The notes: generated from the letters alone by a model not told the origin. DNA of 7,245 nucleotides from Victivallales bacterium (GCA_028691155.1 JAQUZV010000003.1:1-7245); one strand, 5' to 3'. Counted from the first letter of the stretch, positions 1-6,084 are shown. Program-made: numbers and translations.

Positions 1-1330
1 TTCCGCCTTGACGGTCCGGTCGATTGCGGCGTTGTTGCTGAGCATCCTGATTACCCTTTATCTGTCGCGGATCGAAAAGGAGATACCCGGAGAAGGGCGT
101 GGGGCGTTGGATATTGTTCTCGCCTTTTTCGGCGGGTACAGCAAAGCTCAGGCGCTCCAGACGCATCTTAACGAATGGGAAGACCGTTATCGGATGGTGG
201 TGGAAAACGCGTCCGAAATGATTCTGCTGCTCGACCGCAACGGGCAGATCGTGGACGCCAATCTGGCCGCCTGCCGGATTATGCGCCTCAATGATCGCAA
301 TGAGGTGATCGGCAAGTATTTCCCCTCGATTTTCTTTGATAATCGGGGGGAACCGCTGTTGTGGAACGAGAAGTACCTGGCCTTCGGCAGCGACCGGAAA
401 CTCAATGACGATTTCGACTGTTTTATCAATGCCGCCGACGGGTCCCGTATCGAACTGAGTGTGACGTTGTCGGAAATAGATTTTGAAAACATGCGCATGT
501 TGATTGTTCTCGGCCGTGACGTGACCGAGCAGAATCGGCTGGCGCGGGAAAAAGAGGATTTATTTGTCCAGCTGGCCCATGCCCAGCGGCTGGAATCGAT
601 CGGCCACCTCGCCGGAGGCGTGGCGCACGATTTCAACAATTACCTCCATTCGATTATCGGTCATTTGGACGTAATCAAGTATATTTACAAGATTCAGGAC
701 CAGTCGGTGATGAAACATGTGGACAAGGTGGTGGAAATCTCCGAACAGGCCGCCAAACTGACCCAGCAGTTGCTGGGATTTGCCCGCAAAGGGAAATATG
801 TGGAACGGGAGCTGGATATGGGCGAACTGATCCGCCGGAGCGTGGAGTTGTTTGTGCCGCGCGGCCAGGAAGATGTGGATGTCCGGATCGAACCGCCGCC
901 GCCGGGCGTGATGCTCAAAGGGGATTTGGTTCAGCTCCAGCAGGTATTGCTCAATTTGCTGCTGAATGCGCGCGACGCCACTGCGGCGATGGAACGCGAC
1001 AGTGTAATTGTCATCCGGGCGGTTCCCCCGGAACAGGCCGGGGTGAAATTGACGCCGCCGCCGGAATTGAAAAACAATTTCTCGCCCCGGCAGTTTTATT
1101 GTATTGCGGTCAGCGATAACGGCGAGGGGATCGATCCCGACGTGGCCGAACGGATTTTCGAACCGTTCTTTACCACCAAAGCCATGGGCAAAGGCACCGG
1201 CATGGGGTTGTCGATGGTTTACGGCACGATTGTCAATCACGGCGGCTGGGTGCAATTTACAACGCAACCGGGGATGGGCACGACGTTTTATCTCTTTCTG
1301 CCGGTCGGTGCGCCGGTCGCAACCGCCTGA
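1..1330 (+). CDS. PAS-domain sensor histidine kinase, membrane anchored (5' partial)
   Basis: Sensor kinase that should autophosphorylate on histidine and pass phosphate to a response regulator not in this window. Numbering from the TTG codon at base 8: a hydrophobic segment at about residues 6-20, a short linker, a PAS domain at about 62-175 (opening with the typical RYRMVVENASEMI, closing with GRDVTEQ), then a dimerisation helix with the H box GGVAHDFNN and phospho-acceptor His207. The ATPase domain follows: N box NLLLNARDA (Asn316, Asn320), G1 DNGEGID (370-376), F box FEPFF (383-387) and G2 GKGTGMG (394-400). All catalytic boxes are intact. The HDFNN signature is typical of NtrB-like and hybrid kinases, but this protein stops after the ATPase domain with no receiver. 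The frame is open to the left edge, so the hydrophobic segment is probably the last of a longer membrane or sensory region, and the TTG is not claimed as the start. The input signal is unknown. Confidence 0.93.
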   Translation, partial: SALTVRSIAALLLSILITLYLSRIEKEIPGEGRGALDIVLAFFGGYSKAQALQTHLNEWEDRYRMVVENASEMILLLDRNGQIVDANLAACRIMRLNDRNEVIGKYFPSIFFDNRGEPLLWNEKYLAFGSDRKLNDDFDCFINAADGSRIELSVTLSEIDFENMRMLIVLGRDVTEQNRLAREKEDLFVQLAHAQRLESIGHLAGGVAHDFNNYLHSIIGHLDVIKYIYKIQDQSVMKHVDKVVEISEQAAKLTQQLLGFARKGKYVERELDMGELIRRSVELFVPRGQEDVDVRIEPPPPGVMLKGDLVQLQQVLLNLLLNARDATAAMERDSVIVIRAVPPEQAGVKLTPPPELKNNFSPRQFYCIAVSDNGEGIDPDVAERIFEPFFTTKAMGKGTGMGLSMVYGTIVNHGGWVQFTTQPGMGTTFYLFLPVGAPVATA

Positions 1331-1331
1331 A

Positions 1332-2153
1332 TCAGCGGGAATAAACCTTGCCGAATACCTTCATGACCCGTTGCAGATCGTCCCATGCCTCCCGTTTGCC
1401 CTCAGGAAACCGCAACAGATAGGCCGGATGATACGTGGGCATGACCGGAATGCCGTGGTATTCCTGCCATTGCCCCCGCAACCGGCGGATGCCGCGCTGG
1501 TGCAACAGATGTTCCAGCGGCACGGCACCGAGCAGGACAATAACCCGGGGGCGAATCAGTTCGATCTGGCGTTGCAGAAAGGGCAGGCAGGCGGCCGCTT
1601 CGTCCGGTTGCGGATTGCGGTTGCCCGGCGGCCGGCATTTGACGATGTTGGCAATGAACACTTCTTCGCGGGTAAACTGCATGGCCGCAATCATTTTGTC
1701 CAGCAGTTGTCCGGCCTTGCCGACAAAGGGGCGACCGATCCGGTCTTCATCGAATCCCGGACCTTCGCCGATGAACATCAGTTCGGCGTCGGGCGCGCCT
1801 TCGCCGAAGACGACATGATGCCGTTCGGCATGCAGCCGGCAGGCGGTACAGTGTTGTGCGGCCGCGGCCAATTCCTCCAGATTCATGGCGGCCGGATCGG
1901 CAGTGACCGCTGGGGGCGACGCCGGTACGGCGGCCGGTGATATTTCGGGGACATGCTCCGGCGTCGGCCGGGAGAGGTCGGGCGGCGGCGATTTTCGGCC
2001 GATTGCGGCGGTGGCGGGAGGGAGGGGGGATTCCCGCGGTGCCGGGGCGAAAAATGCGTCGCGGTTGGCCGAAGAAAGAAAAGCGCAGGGAGCATGGTCA
2101 CGGCAATTTTTCAGCACCTGCTCCATATCGTTGAAAAAATTGTGTTCCGCCAT
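1332..2153 (-). CDS. Uracil-DNA glycosylase, family 4 (4Fe-4S type)
   Basis: Base-excision repair enzyme that removes uracil, arising from cytosine deamination or dUMP incorporation, from DNA. The 273-residue product has the family 4 core at about residues 90-273: motif A GEGPGFDED (129-137) followed by GRPFVGKAG (140-148), and motif B HPAYLLR (242-248). The four cluster ligands are visible as Cys102 and Cys105 (CTAC), Cys173 (KCRPPGNRNP) and Cys189, with the 16-residue gap between the last two that is usual for thermophile-type UDGa. Family members are often about 200 residues. The excess here is the first 90 residues: a short possibly helical start (1-26) and then a Pro/Ala/Ser-rich, probably disordered stretch (36-89). 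The ATG at 2151-2153 was taken as start, but no strong ribosome-binding site precedes it, and Met10 is an alternative. The gene is convergent with the kinase (one base between stops) and divergent from the channel gene. Function is confident; the role of the extension is unknown. Confidence 0.93.
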   Translation of the reverse strand: MAEHNFFNDMEQVLKNCRDHAPCAFLSSANRDAFFAPAPRESPLPPATAAIGRKSPPPDLSRPTPEHVPEISPAAVPASPPAVTADPAAMNLEELAAAAQHCTACRLHAERHHVVFGEGAPDAELMFIGEGPGFDEDRIGRPFVGKAGQLLDKMIAAMQFTREEVFIANIVKCRPPGNRNPQPDEAAACLPFLQRQIELIRPRVIVLLGAVPLEHLLHQRGIRRLRGQWQEYHGIPVMPTYHPAYLLRFPEGKREAWDDLQRVMKVFGKVYSR

Positions 2154-2224
2154 GAAATTTACCCGAGTTGTCTTAATGATGTTGCATTAATTGCCGCAAG
2201 ACGTTATTTTATGATATCCTTATC

Positions 2225-2254
2225 TTGAGTGGGCATCCGTCGGATTAATATAGG
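2225..2254 (+). promoter_or_regulatory. Candidate sigma70-type promoter for the mscS-like gene
   Basis: TTGAGT (2225-2230) and TATAGG (2249-2254) are separated by 18 bases, which puts a start point near 2261 and gives a leader of about 36 bases before the GTG at 2297. A second candidate lies upstream in the same AT-rich region: TTGCAT (2182-2187), 17 bases, TATTTT (2205-2210). Neither is a perfect match, and I cannot choose between them from sequence alone. Confidence 0.35.
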
Positions 2255-2296
2255 ACGGCAGCCGGAAATAACAACGATAAAACGAGGTTTTTACCA

Positions 2297-3715
2297 GTGA
2301 ATTACGGTTGGAAATTTTTATTGATCATGATAATCGGCGGGATGACATGGGGCGCGGCGATGACGGCGGCGCCGTCCGCCGGCGCCAAAGCCAAACTCGC
2401 TTCCGGCAGCGTGGTGGTGGAAAGCGGAAAGGATGAAATCCGGGTTAAATCCGGCAATGTCATTATCCTTGCCGACGGTAAGGATGTGGACAGATTGCTG
2501 GCGGCATTGAAACAGGAATCACCGGCCCCGGCCCCGGAACCGGCAACGTTGCATACTCCCGCTGGTCTCTGGAATATAATCAAGGCAAAAGCGCAGGAAG
2601 TGTGGAGGCATCTGGCCGGAGTCCAAGCTTTTTCGCTGAAAAATTTTTATTACCTGCTGGGAGGAATTTTTGCCACTTTTCTGCTGGTGGCCGGACTCCG
2701 TTGGCTTTTGGAACACATGTTGATCCGTCGGCTGGCGCGGCGGACCAATACCGATCTCGATGATCGTTTATGCTTTGCGATCCTGACGCCCCTGGCGACC
2801 GCCGCCTATGCGCTCGGTTTCTATTTGAGCGCGGTCAATATGTTGCTGGATTCGCCGAAGAGAATTCAGGAGATTTCCATAATGCTGCTGACGTCGGTCC
2901 TGGCCGGTTCCGTGGCTTGGGGCATATACCGGTGCGTGGATGTGGTCTGCGAAGTGCTGGGACGCTATACCCGGCGGACCGACAGCAAAATGGACGATAT
3001 GCTGCTGATGCTGCTGCGCAAAACGCTGAAGGTGGTGGTGGTGGTGGTGTCGGTGTTGCTGATCGGACAGAATATTCTGGGTATCAATATTACCACGCTG
3101 CTGGCCGGGGCCGGTATCTTCGGCTTGGCGGTGGCTTTTGCCGCCCAGGATACGATCGCCAATTTCTTCGGTTCGATCATGATTATCATGGACAAGCCGT
3201 TTTTTGTCGGCGACCGGATTAAGGTGGCCGATTACGATGGAATTGTGAAAAGCGTGGGATTCCGCAGCATTCGACTGGAAACTCTGGACGGGCATGTGAT
3301 TACGTTGCCCAACAAGAAAATTGTGGAATCGGCGGTGGAAAATATTACCGTACGGCCCTATATCAAGTTTGTGATGAATATGACGCCGACTTACGACACC
3401 TCTCCGGACAAGATGCGTCGGGCCATGGCGCTGCTGCATGAGATTCTGGACGGCCACGAGGGGATGGATCAGGAGCATCAGCCGCTGGTGTTCTTCGACT
3501 CCTTCAACGATTGGGCGTTGAATATCAAGGTTATTGTCTGGTATTTCCCCGGCGACTGGGGCAAGGCGATGGCGTGGCTGTCGGAAACCAATCTGCAGAT
3601 TCTCCAGCGCTTCAATGACGAACATATCGATTTTGCCTTCCCGAGCAATACGACTTATCTGGTCAACGACGGCGATAAAAAGTTTCAAATTAATCTGAAT
3701 CAGGATGCAAAATAG
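2297..3715 (+). CDS. MscS-family mechanosensitive ion channel, large form with signal peptide
   Basis: Inner-membrane channel expected to open under membrane tension and release solutes during hypo-osmotic shock. The 472-residue product begins with a signal-like hydrophobic segment (about 7-25). A short periplasmic region (about 30-110) includes a beta-rich stretch and a Pro-rich linker at 75-83. Membrane segments follow at about 117-137, 158-180, 192-212 and 242-262, then the pore helix from about 264 (NITTLLAGAGIFGLAVAFAAQ). The pore helix runs into the MscS hallmark NFFGSIMIIMDKPFFVGDRIKV (289-310), and the beta domain has GFRSIRLETLDG (321-332) and LPNKKI (337-342). E. coli MscS has 286 residues, so this is an extended homologue like those with extra N-terminal helices. 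The GTG start at 2297 is supported by GAGG (2284-2287), nine bases upstream, and by the signal peptide beginning there. argG follows on the same strand after 63 bases without an obvious terminator, so readthrough is possible. Confidence 0.93.
   Translation: MNYGWKFLLIMIIGGMTWGAAMTAAPSAGAKAKLASGSVVVESGKDEIRVKSGNVIILADGKDVDRLLAALKQESPAPAPEPATLHTPAGLWNIIKAKAQEVWRHLAGVQAFSLKNFYYLLGGIFATFLLVAGLRWLLEHMLIRRLARRTNTDLDDRLCFAILTPLATAAYALGFYLSAVNMLLDSPKRIQEISIMLLTSVLAGSVAWGIYRCVDVVCEVLGRYTRRTDSKMDDMLLMLLRKTLKVVVVVVSVLLIGQNILGINITTLLAGAGIFGLAVAFAAQDTIANFFGSIMIIMDKPFFVGDRIKVADYDGIVKSVGFRSIRLETLDGHVITLPNKKIVESAVENITVRPYIKFVMNMTPTYDTSPDKMRRAMALLHEILDGHEGMDQEHQPLVFFDSFNDWALNIKVIVWYFPGDWGKAMAWLSETNLQILQRFNDEHIDFAFPSNTTYLVNDGDKKFQINLNQDAK
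3031..3048 (+). repeat. (GGT)6 trinucleotide run inside the mscS-like gene
   Basis: Six uninterrupted GGT units at 3031-3048, read in frame as GTG codons, encode the polyvaline stretch at residues 246-251 in the fourth membrane segment. Unit changes would keep the frame and only lengthen or shorten the helix just before the pore helix. Confidence 0.9.
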
Positions 3716-3750
3716 TCGGGGTGATGTTAAATTACCGCCGTCGTTTTCAG

Positions 3751-3765
3751 TTGTAACCTATACAA
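3751..3765. promoter_or_regulatory. Inverted repeat TTGTA-N5-TACAA just upstream of argG
   Basis: A perfect 5-base inverted repeat with a 5-base centre ends immediately before or overlapping the argG ribosome-binding site AAAGGAG (3764-3770). It could be a repressor half-site pair or a small hairpin near the Shine-Dalgarno sequence. It does not match the known ArgR box consensus. With arms this short, chance is a real alternative. Confidence 0.25.
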
Positions 3766-3778
3766 AGGAGTAGATAAA

Positions 3779-4975
3779 GTGAAAGTAGTGGTAGCTTATT
3801 CCGGCGGTCTGGATACGTCGGTAATCGTAAAATGGGTCAAGGAAAAATACAACGCCGAAGTGATCGGGTTCTGTGCCGACGTCGGTCAGGAAGAAGAACT
3901 CAACGGGGTGGAAGCCAAGGCGATCCGTACCGGCGCCAGTAAATGCTATGTCGAGGATCTGACCGAAGAACTGACCCGCGATTTCATTTTCCCGATGATG
4001 CAGGCCAATGCCATTTATGAAAATACTTATCTGCTCGGCACCTCGATCGCCCGTCCCCTGATCGGCAAACGCCTGATCGAAATCGCCCGCGCCGAAGGCG
4101 CCGACGCCATCTGCCACGGCGCCACCGGCAAGGGTAACGACCAGATTCGCTTCGAACTGACCGCCTATGCCTTCGAACCCAATATCAAAGTCATCGCCCC
4201 CTGGCGCGAATGGGATTTCAAGGGCCGGATGGATTTGATCGAATACGCCCGCAAGAACGATATTCCCGTTACCAGCACCGCGGCCAAACCCTACAGTATG
4301 GACCGCAATCTGCTGCACATCAGTTTTGAAGGCGGCATCCTCGAAGATCCGTGGAATGCCTGCCCCGACGATGTCGCCGTGATGACCAAACCGCTCAGCG
4401 AAGCGGCGGATGAACCCGAAGACGTGATTATCACCTTTGACAAAGGGGTGCCGGTCAAGATCAACGGCGAAGCATTCTCGCCGGCTAATATTATGCGCAA
4501 GCTCAACGCGCTCGGCAAGAAACATGCCGTGGGCCGGGTGGACATCGTGGAAAACCGCTTTGTCGGCATGAAGTCCCGCGGCGTCTATGAAACTCCGGGC
4601 GGCACCATTCTGCATCACGCCCATCGGGGACTGGAATCCATCACCATGGACCGCGAAGTCATGCACCTGCGCGACAGTCTGATTCCACGTTATGCCGATA
4701 TGGTTTACAATGGGTTTTGGTATGCGCCGGAACGCGAAATGCTTCAGGCCGCTATTACCGAAAGCCAGAAGTTTGTTACCGGCGAAGTCCGGGTCAAGCT
4801 CTTCAAGGGGGCCTGCCATGTGACCGGGCGGCGTTCCGAATACAGTTTGTACGATGAAGCCGTAGCCAGCTTCGAAGATGCCGAAGCCTACAACCACAAG
4901 GATGCGGAAGGGTTTATCAAACTCAACGCCCTGCGGTTGCGCGTGCTGGCACGCAGCAAGCAGAAACGGTATTGA
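3779..4975 (+). CDS. argG: Argininosuccinate synthase
   Basis: Catalyses the ATP-dependent joining of citrulline and aspartate to argininosuccinate, the penultimate step of arginine biosynthesis, in the cytoplasm. The 398-residue length is normal for the family. Visible signatures are the N-terminal ATP-pyrophosphatase loop AYSGGLDTS (6-14), HGATGKGNDQIRFE (113-126), SMDRNLLH (173-180) with EGGILEDP (184-191), and GRVDIVENRFVGMKSRGVYETPGG (252-275, aspartate/citrulline-binding region). The GTG start at 3779 is preceded by a strong AAAGGAG (3764-3770) at a spacing of 8 bases. No other arginine gene is in the window. No clear promoter was found in the 63-base gap, so the gene may depend partly on transcription through the mscS-like gene or on a promoter in its 3' end. 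A terminator follows 29 bases after the stop. Codon choice leans more to C-ending codons than in the neighbours, which fits a highly expressed enzyme. Confidence 0.98.
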   Translation: MKVVVAYSGGLDTSVIVKWVKEKYNAEVIGFCADVGQEEELNGVEAKAIRTGASKCYVEDLTEELTRDFIFPMMQANAIYENTYLLGTSIARPLIGKRLIEIARAEGADAICHGATGKGNDQIRFELTAYAFEPNIKVIAPWREWDFKGRMDLIEYARKNDIPVTSTAAKPYSMDRNLLHISFEGGILEDPWNACPDDVAVMTKPLSEAADEPEDVIITFDKGVPVKINGEAFSPANIMRKLNALGKKHAVGRVDIVENRFVGMKSRGVYETPGGTILHHAHRGLESITMDREVMHLRDSLIPRYADMVYNGFWYAPEREMLQAAITESQKFVTGEVRVKLFKGACHVTGRRSEYSLYDEAVASFEDAEAYNHKDAEGFIKLNALRLRVLARSKQKRY

Positions 4976-5000
4976 TTGCCGTTTCCCGTGAGCTGAAAAT
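4972..5000 (+). promoter_or_regulatory. Weak candidate promoter for recX overlapping the argG stop
   Basis: TTGATT (4972-4977) and GAAAAT (4995-5000) are 17 bases apart, each matching four of six consensus positions. The predicted start near 5007 would fall inside the first arm of the argG terminator, leaving that hairpin incomplete in a recX transcript. This is inferred from spacing only. Confidence 0.22.
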
Positions 5001-5004
5001 AGAG

Positions 5005-5029
5005 AGGCGCGGCATTGCCGCGCCTTTTT
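5005..5029 (+). terminator. Rho-independent terminator of argG
   Basis: A perfect GC-rich stem, AGGCGCGGC (5005-5013) with GCCGCGCCT (5017-5025), and an ATT loop, is followed by a T run (5025-5029). The upstream AGAG can pair further with the T tract. It sits 29 bases after the argG stop and only 23 bases before the recX start. Confidence 0.88.
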
Positions 5030-5052
5030 GGTGAAAGGAGAGACGGTCGACA

Positions 5053-5517
5053 GTGGCGGAGAATAGAAATGCCATGAATATGGCGGTAAAGCTGTTGGCG
5101 GTTCGCGCTCACAGCAGTGCGGAACTGCGGGATAAATTACTTCGCAAGGGATTTGCCGAGGCGGAAGTGGAACTGGCGTTGTCCGAGTGTCTGCGGTTGA
5201 AATTCCTCGACGACCGGTTGTTTGCGACCATGTATCTGGAAGAACTGCAATGCCGGGGGTATGGCCGCCGGCGTTGCCGGATGTCGATGCAGCGCAAGGG
5301 ATTGCCTGGCGAGCTGGTCACCGAACTATTGGACGCGGTGTCGTCCGAGGATGAAACCGCACGGGCCGAGGCGTTGCTGGAACGCAAACTGACATCGTTG
5401 GCCCGGGAAAAAGATCCGCGCAAAAAGAAAGAGAAAGCGGTGCGCTTCATGATGTCGCGCGGCTTTTCCCCGGGCATGGTTATTACGCTTTACGAACGGC
5501 TGACCCGAACGCCGTGA
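5053..5517 (+). CDS. recX: Regulatory protein RecX
   Basis: Small helical protein that binds RecA filaments and limits or modulates recombinase activity and the SOS response. At 154 residues it is normal for the family. Recognisable RecX features are the first repeat, LLAVRAHSSAELRDKLLRKGF (14-34, conserved R-x-H-S-x-x-E-L and K-L-x-x-K-G), LKFLDDRLFATMYLEE (49-64), RGYGRRRCRMSMQRKGL (68-84) and a C-terminal repeat ending KAVRFMMSRGFSPGMV. The GTG at 5053 was chosen because AAAGGAG (5034-5040) lies upstream, although the 12-base spacing is long. The ATG codons for residues 8 and 10 are alternatives that would still keep the first repeat. recX is often next to recA, but here it follows argG behind a strong terminator, so it needs its own promoter or readthrough. 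It converges with the small membrane-protein gene, with 15 bases between the stops and no terminator visible between them. Confidence 0.9.
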   Translation: MAENRNAMNMAVKLLAVRAHSSAELRDKLLRKGFAEAEVELALSECLRLKFLDDRLFATMYLEELQCRGYGRRRCRMSMQRKGLPGELVTELLDAVSSEDETARAEALLERKLTSLAREKDPRKKKEKAVRFMMSRGFSPGMVITLYERLTRTP

Positions 5518-5532
5518 CCGCCGCCTGCCGGT

Positions 5533-5832
5533 TTATTTCATTTCCTTTTCGAGCTGGGCATTATGCTGGTTGTAGGTGTTGACGATTTTCTCGGCGATTT
5601 TGGTGTTGCGCAACGGTCCGGTGGCCTGATTGGGGCCGTCCGTCTTGGTCGGAGACTGTTGGGGCGCGGGAACGGTTGTATCCGTTGTCGTCGAGGGTGT
5701 GGCGGGCGCCTCGGTTTGCTGCTGTTGCTGCTTTCGCAACGCTTCCTGGTGTTGCCGGTAATAACGGACGCCGAGAGCGGCAAGAACAACCAGAATAATG
5801 ACCACCAGCATGAATTTGAACAGTTTCATCAT
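5533..5832 (-). CDS. Small single-span membrane protein, function unknown
   Basis: I do not recognise this 99-residue protein as a named family. It has a basic start (MMKLFKF), one hydrophobic segment (about 8-24) and a basic flank (RYYRQHQEALRK). A polyglutamine run (35-39) and a Pro/Thr/Ser/Gln-rich, probably disordered linker (40-72) come next. The C-terminus (about 75-99, LRNTKIAEKIVNTYNQHNAQ and onward) could form an amphipathic helix. The design suggests an anchored tether presenting a short helix. Orientation is unclear: the positive charges flank both sides, and the hydrophobic segment could also be a signal anchor. Two ATG codons are consecutive (5830-5832 and 5827-5829). The purine-rich GGGGTGA (5834-5840 on this strand) is spaced better for the second. 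The membrane segment followed by low-complexity linker favours this strand over the overlapping opposite-strand frame. A candidate promoter and leader lie upstream. Confidence 0.72.
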   Translation of the reverse strand: MMKLFKFMLVVIILVVLAALGVRYYRQHQEALRKQQQQQTEAPATPSTTTDTTVPAPQQSPTKTDGPNQATGPLRNTKIAEKIVNTYNQHNAQLEKEMK

Positions 5833-5847
5833 TTCACCCCGCTGTGT

Positions 5848-5922
5848 TTACTGCTGTCGGGATTGTTCCCGGCAGTCTGGGTTGCGGGCCGATTTCAGCA
5901 CCATGATTTCCCATCGATCCAT
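5848..5922 (-). CDS. Possible 24-codon leader or upstream small ORF
   Basis: A reading frame starting MDRWEIMVLKSARNP and ending in SRQQ lies in the leader of the 99-residue membrane-protein gene. Its TAA stop is 15 bases before the ATG of that gene, so ribosomes finishing here would end next to the downstream ribosome-binding site. No Shine-Dalgarno sequence precedes the first ATG, and an in-frame stop lies three codons upstream. The internal Met7 has GGGA a few bases upstream and could be the true start. An ORF of this length can easily occur by chance. Confidence 0.2.
   Translation of the reverse strand: MDRWEIMVLKSARNPDCREQSRQQ
5854..5875. other. Hairpin in the leader of the small membrane-protein gene
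   Basis: CTGTCGGGA (5854-5862) pairs with TCCCGGCAG (5867-5875) over nine positions, one of them a wobble pair, around a four-base loop. It overlaps the 3' part of the 24-codon frame and lies about 13 bases upstream of the GGGGTGA ribosome-binding region on the minus strand. No T run follows on either strand, so it is not a classic terminator. Confidence 0.4.
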
Positions 5923-5960
5923 GATTGATTACGGGAAGAACTTTAATGGCCCGTGCTATA

Positions 5961-5989
5961 AATATAGTGGCGGAATGAATTAAACGCAA
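5961..5989 (-). promoter_or_regulatory. Candidate sigma70-type promoter for the small membrane-protein gene
   Basis: On the minus strand, TTGCGT (5984-5989) and TATATT (5961-5966) are separated by exactly 17 bases. The -10 matches five of six consensus positions and the -35 three of six. The start point would be near 5954, giving a leader of about 120 bases that contains the hairpin and the 24-codon frame. Confidence 0.42.
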
Positions 5990-6019
5990 GCTTTATGGCT
6001 CCGGCAGAAATAGACATGA

Positions 6020-6060
6020 CCGGAAATATTTTTGTTCCGGCGGCCAAAGGAACGGCCGCC
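6020..6060. repeat. Overlapping inverted repeats downstream of the beta-propeller gene
   Basis: GGCGGCC (6039-6045) is an exact inverted repeat of GGCCGCC (6054-6060) around AAAGGAAC. CCGGAA (6020-6025) is an exact inverted repeat of TTCCGG (6035-6040) around a 9-base AT-rich loop. GTTCC (6034-6038) can also pair with GGAAC (6049-6053). The pairings share bases, so they cannot all form at once. Confidence 0.7.
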
Positions 6061-6084
6061 TCCGGTTTGATGCCCAAGGCGGCC
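6046..6084 (-). terminator. Probable terminator after the beta-propeller gene
   Basis: Reading on the minus strand, GGCCGCCT (6084-6077) pairs perfectly with AGGCGGCC (6061-6054), and further partial pairing across the gap is possible. The stem is followed by GTTCCTTT (6053-6046), a moderately T-rich tail. It begins 16 bases after the TAG stop at 6101-6103. The tail is poor for an intrinsic terminator, and a third GGCGGCC-type arm competes for the pairing. Confidence 0.45.

Noticed and set aside
1104..1940. 278-codon plus-strand frame spanning the kinase end and the glycosylase
   Set aside because: It overlaps two genes with intact catalytic motifs and has no domain features of its own.
2154..2296. 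Riboswitch or small RNA in the divergent intergenic region
   Set aside because: It is only 143 bases, mostly accounted for by candidate promoters. The one short inverted repeat does not match any riboswitch class I can recognise.
2768..3688. 306-codon minus-strand frame across the mscS-like gene, with His-rich stretches
   Set aside because: It is antisense to an unmistakable MscS coding region. The His runs are simply the reverse of the GGT/valine repeat.
3716..3778. ArgR operator or an own promoter for argG
   Set aside because: No ARG-box-like palindrome and no properly placed -35/-10 pair were found. A TATACA at 3759-3764 is too close to the start to be a useful -10 for a leadered transcript.
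3758..4897. Long open frame (379 codons) on the minus strand across argG
   Set aside because: It mirrors a strongly conserved enzyme gene with biased codon use. Its translation is Phe/Gly/His/Asp-rich without any recognisable domain.
5563..5928. 121-codon plus-strand frame opposite the small membrane-protein gene
   Set aside because: Its Leu/Gly/Arg-rich composition mirrors the polyQ and Pro/Thr linker, and it has no ribosome-binding site. The minus strand has an orderly basic start, membrane segment and linker.
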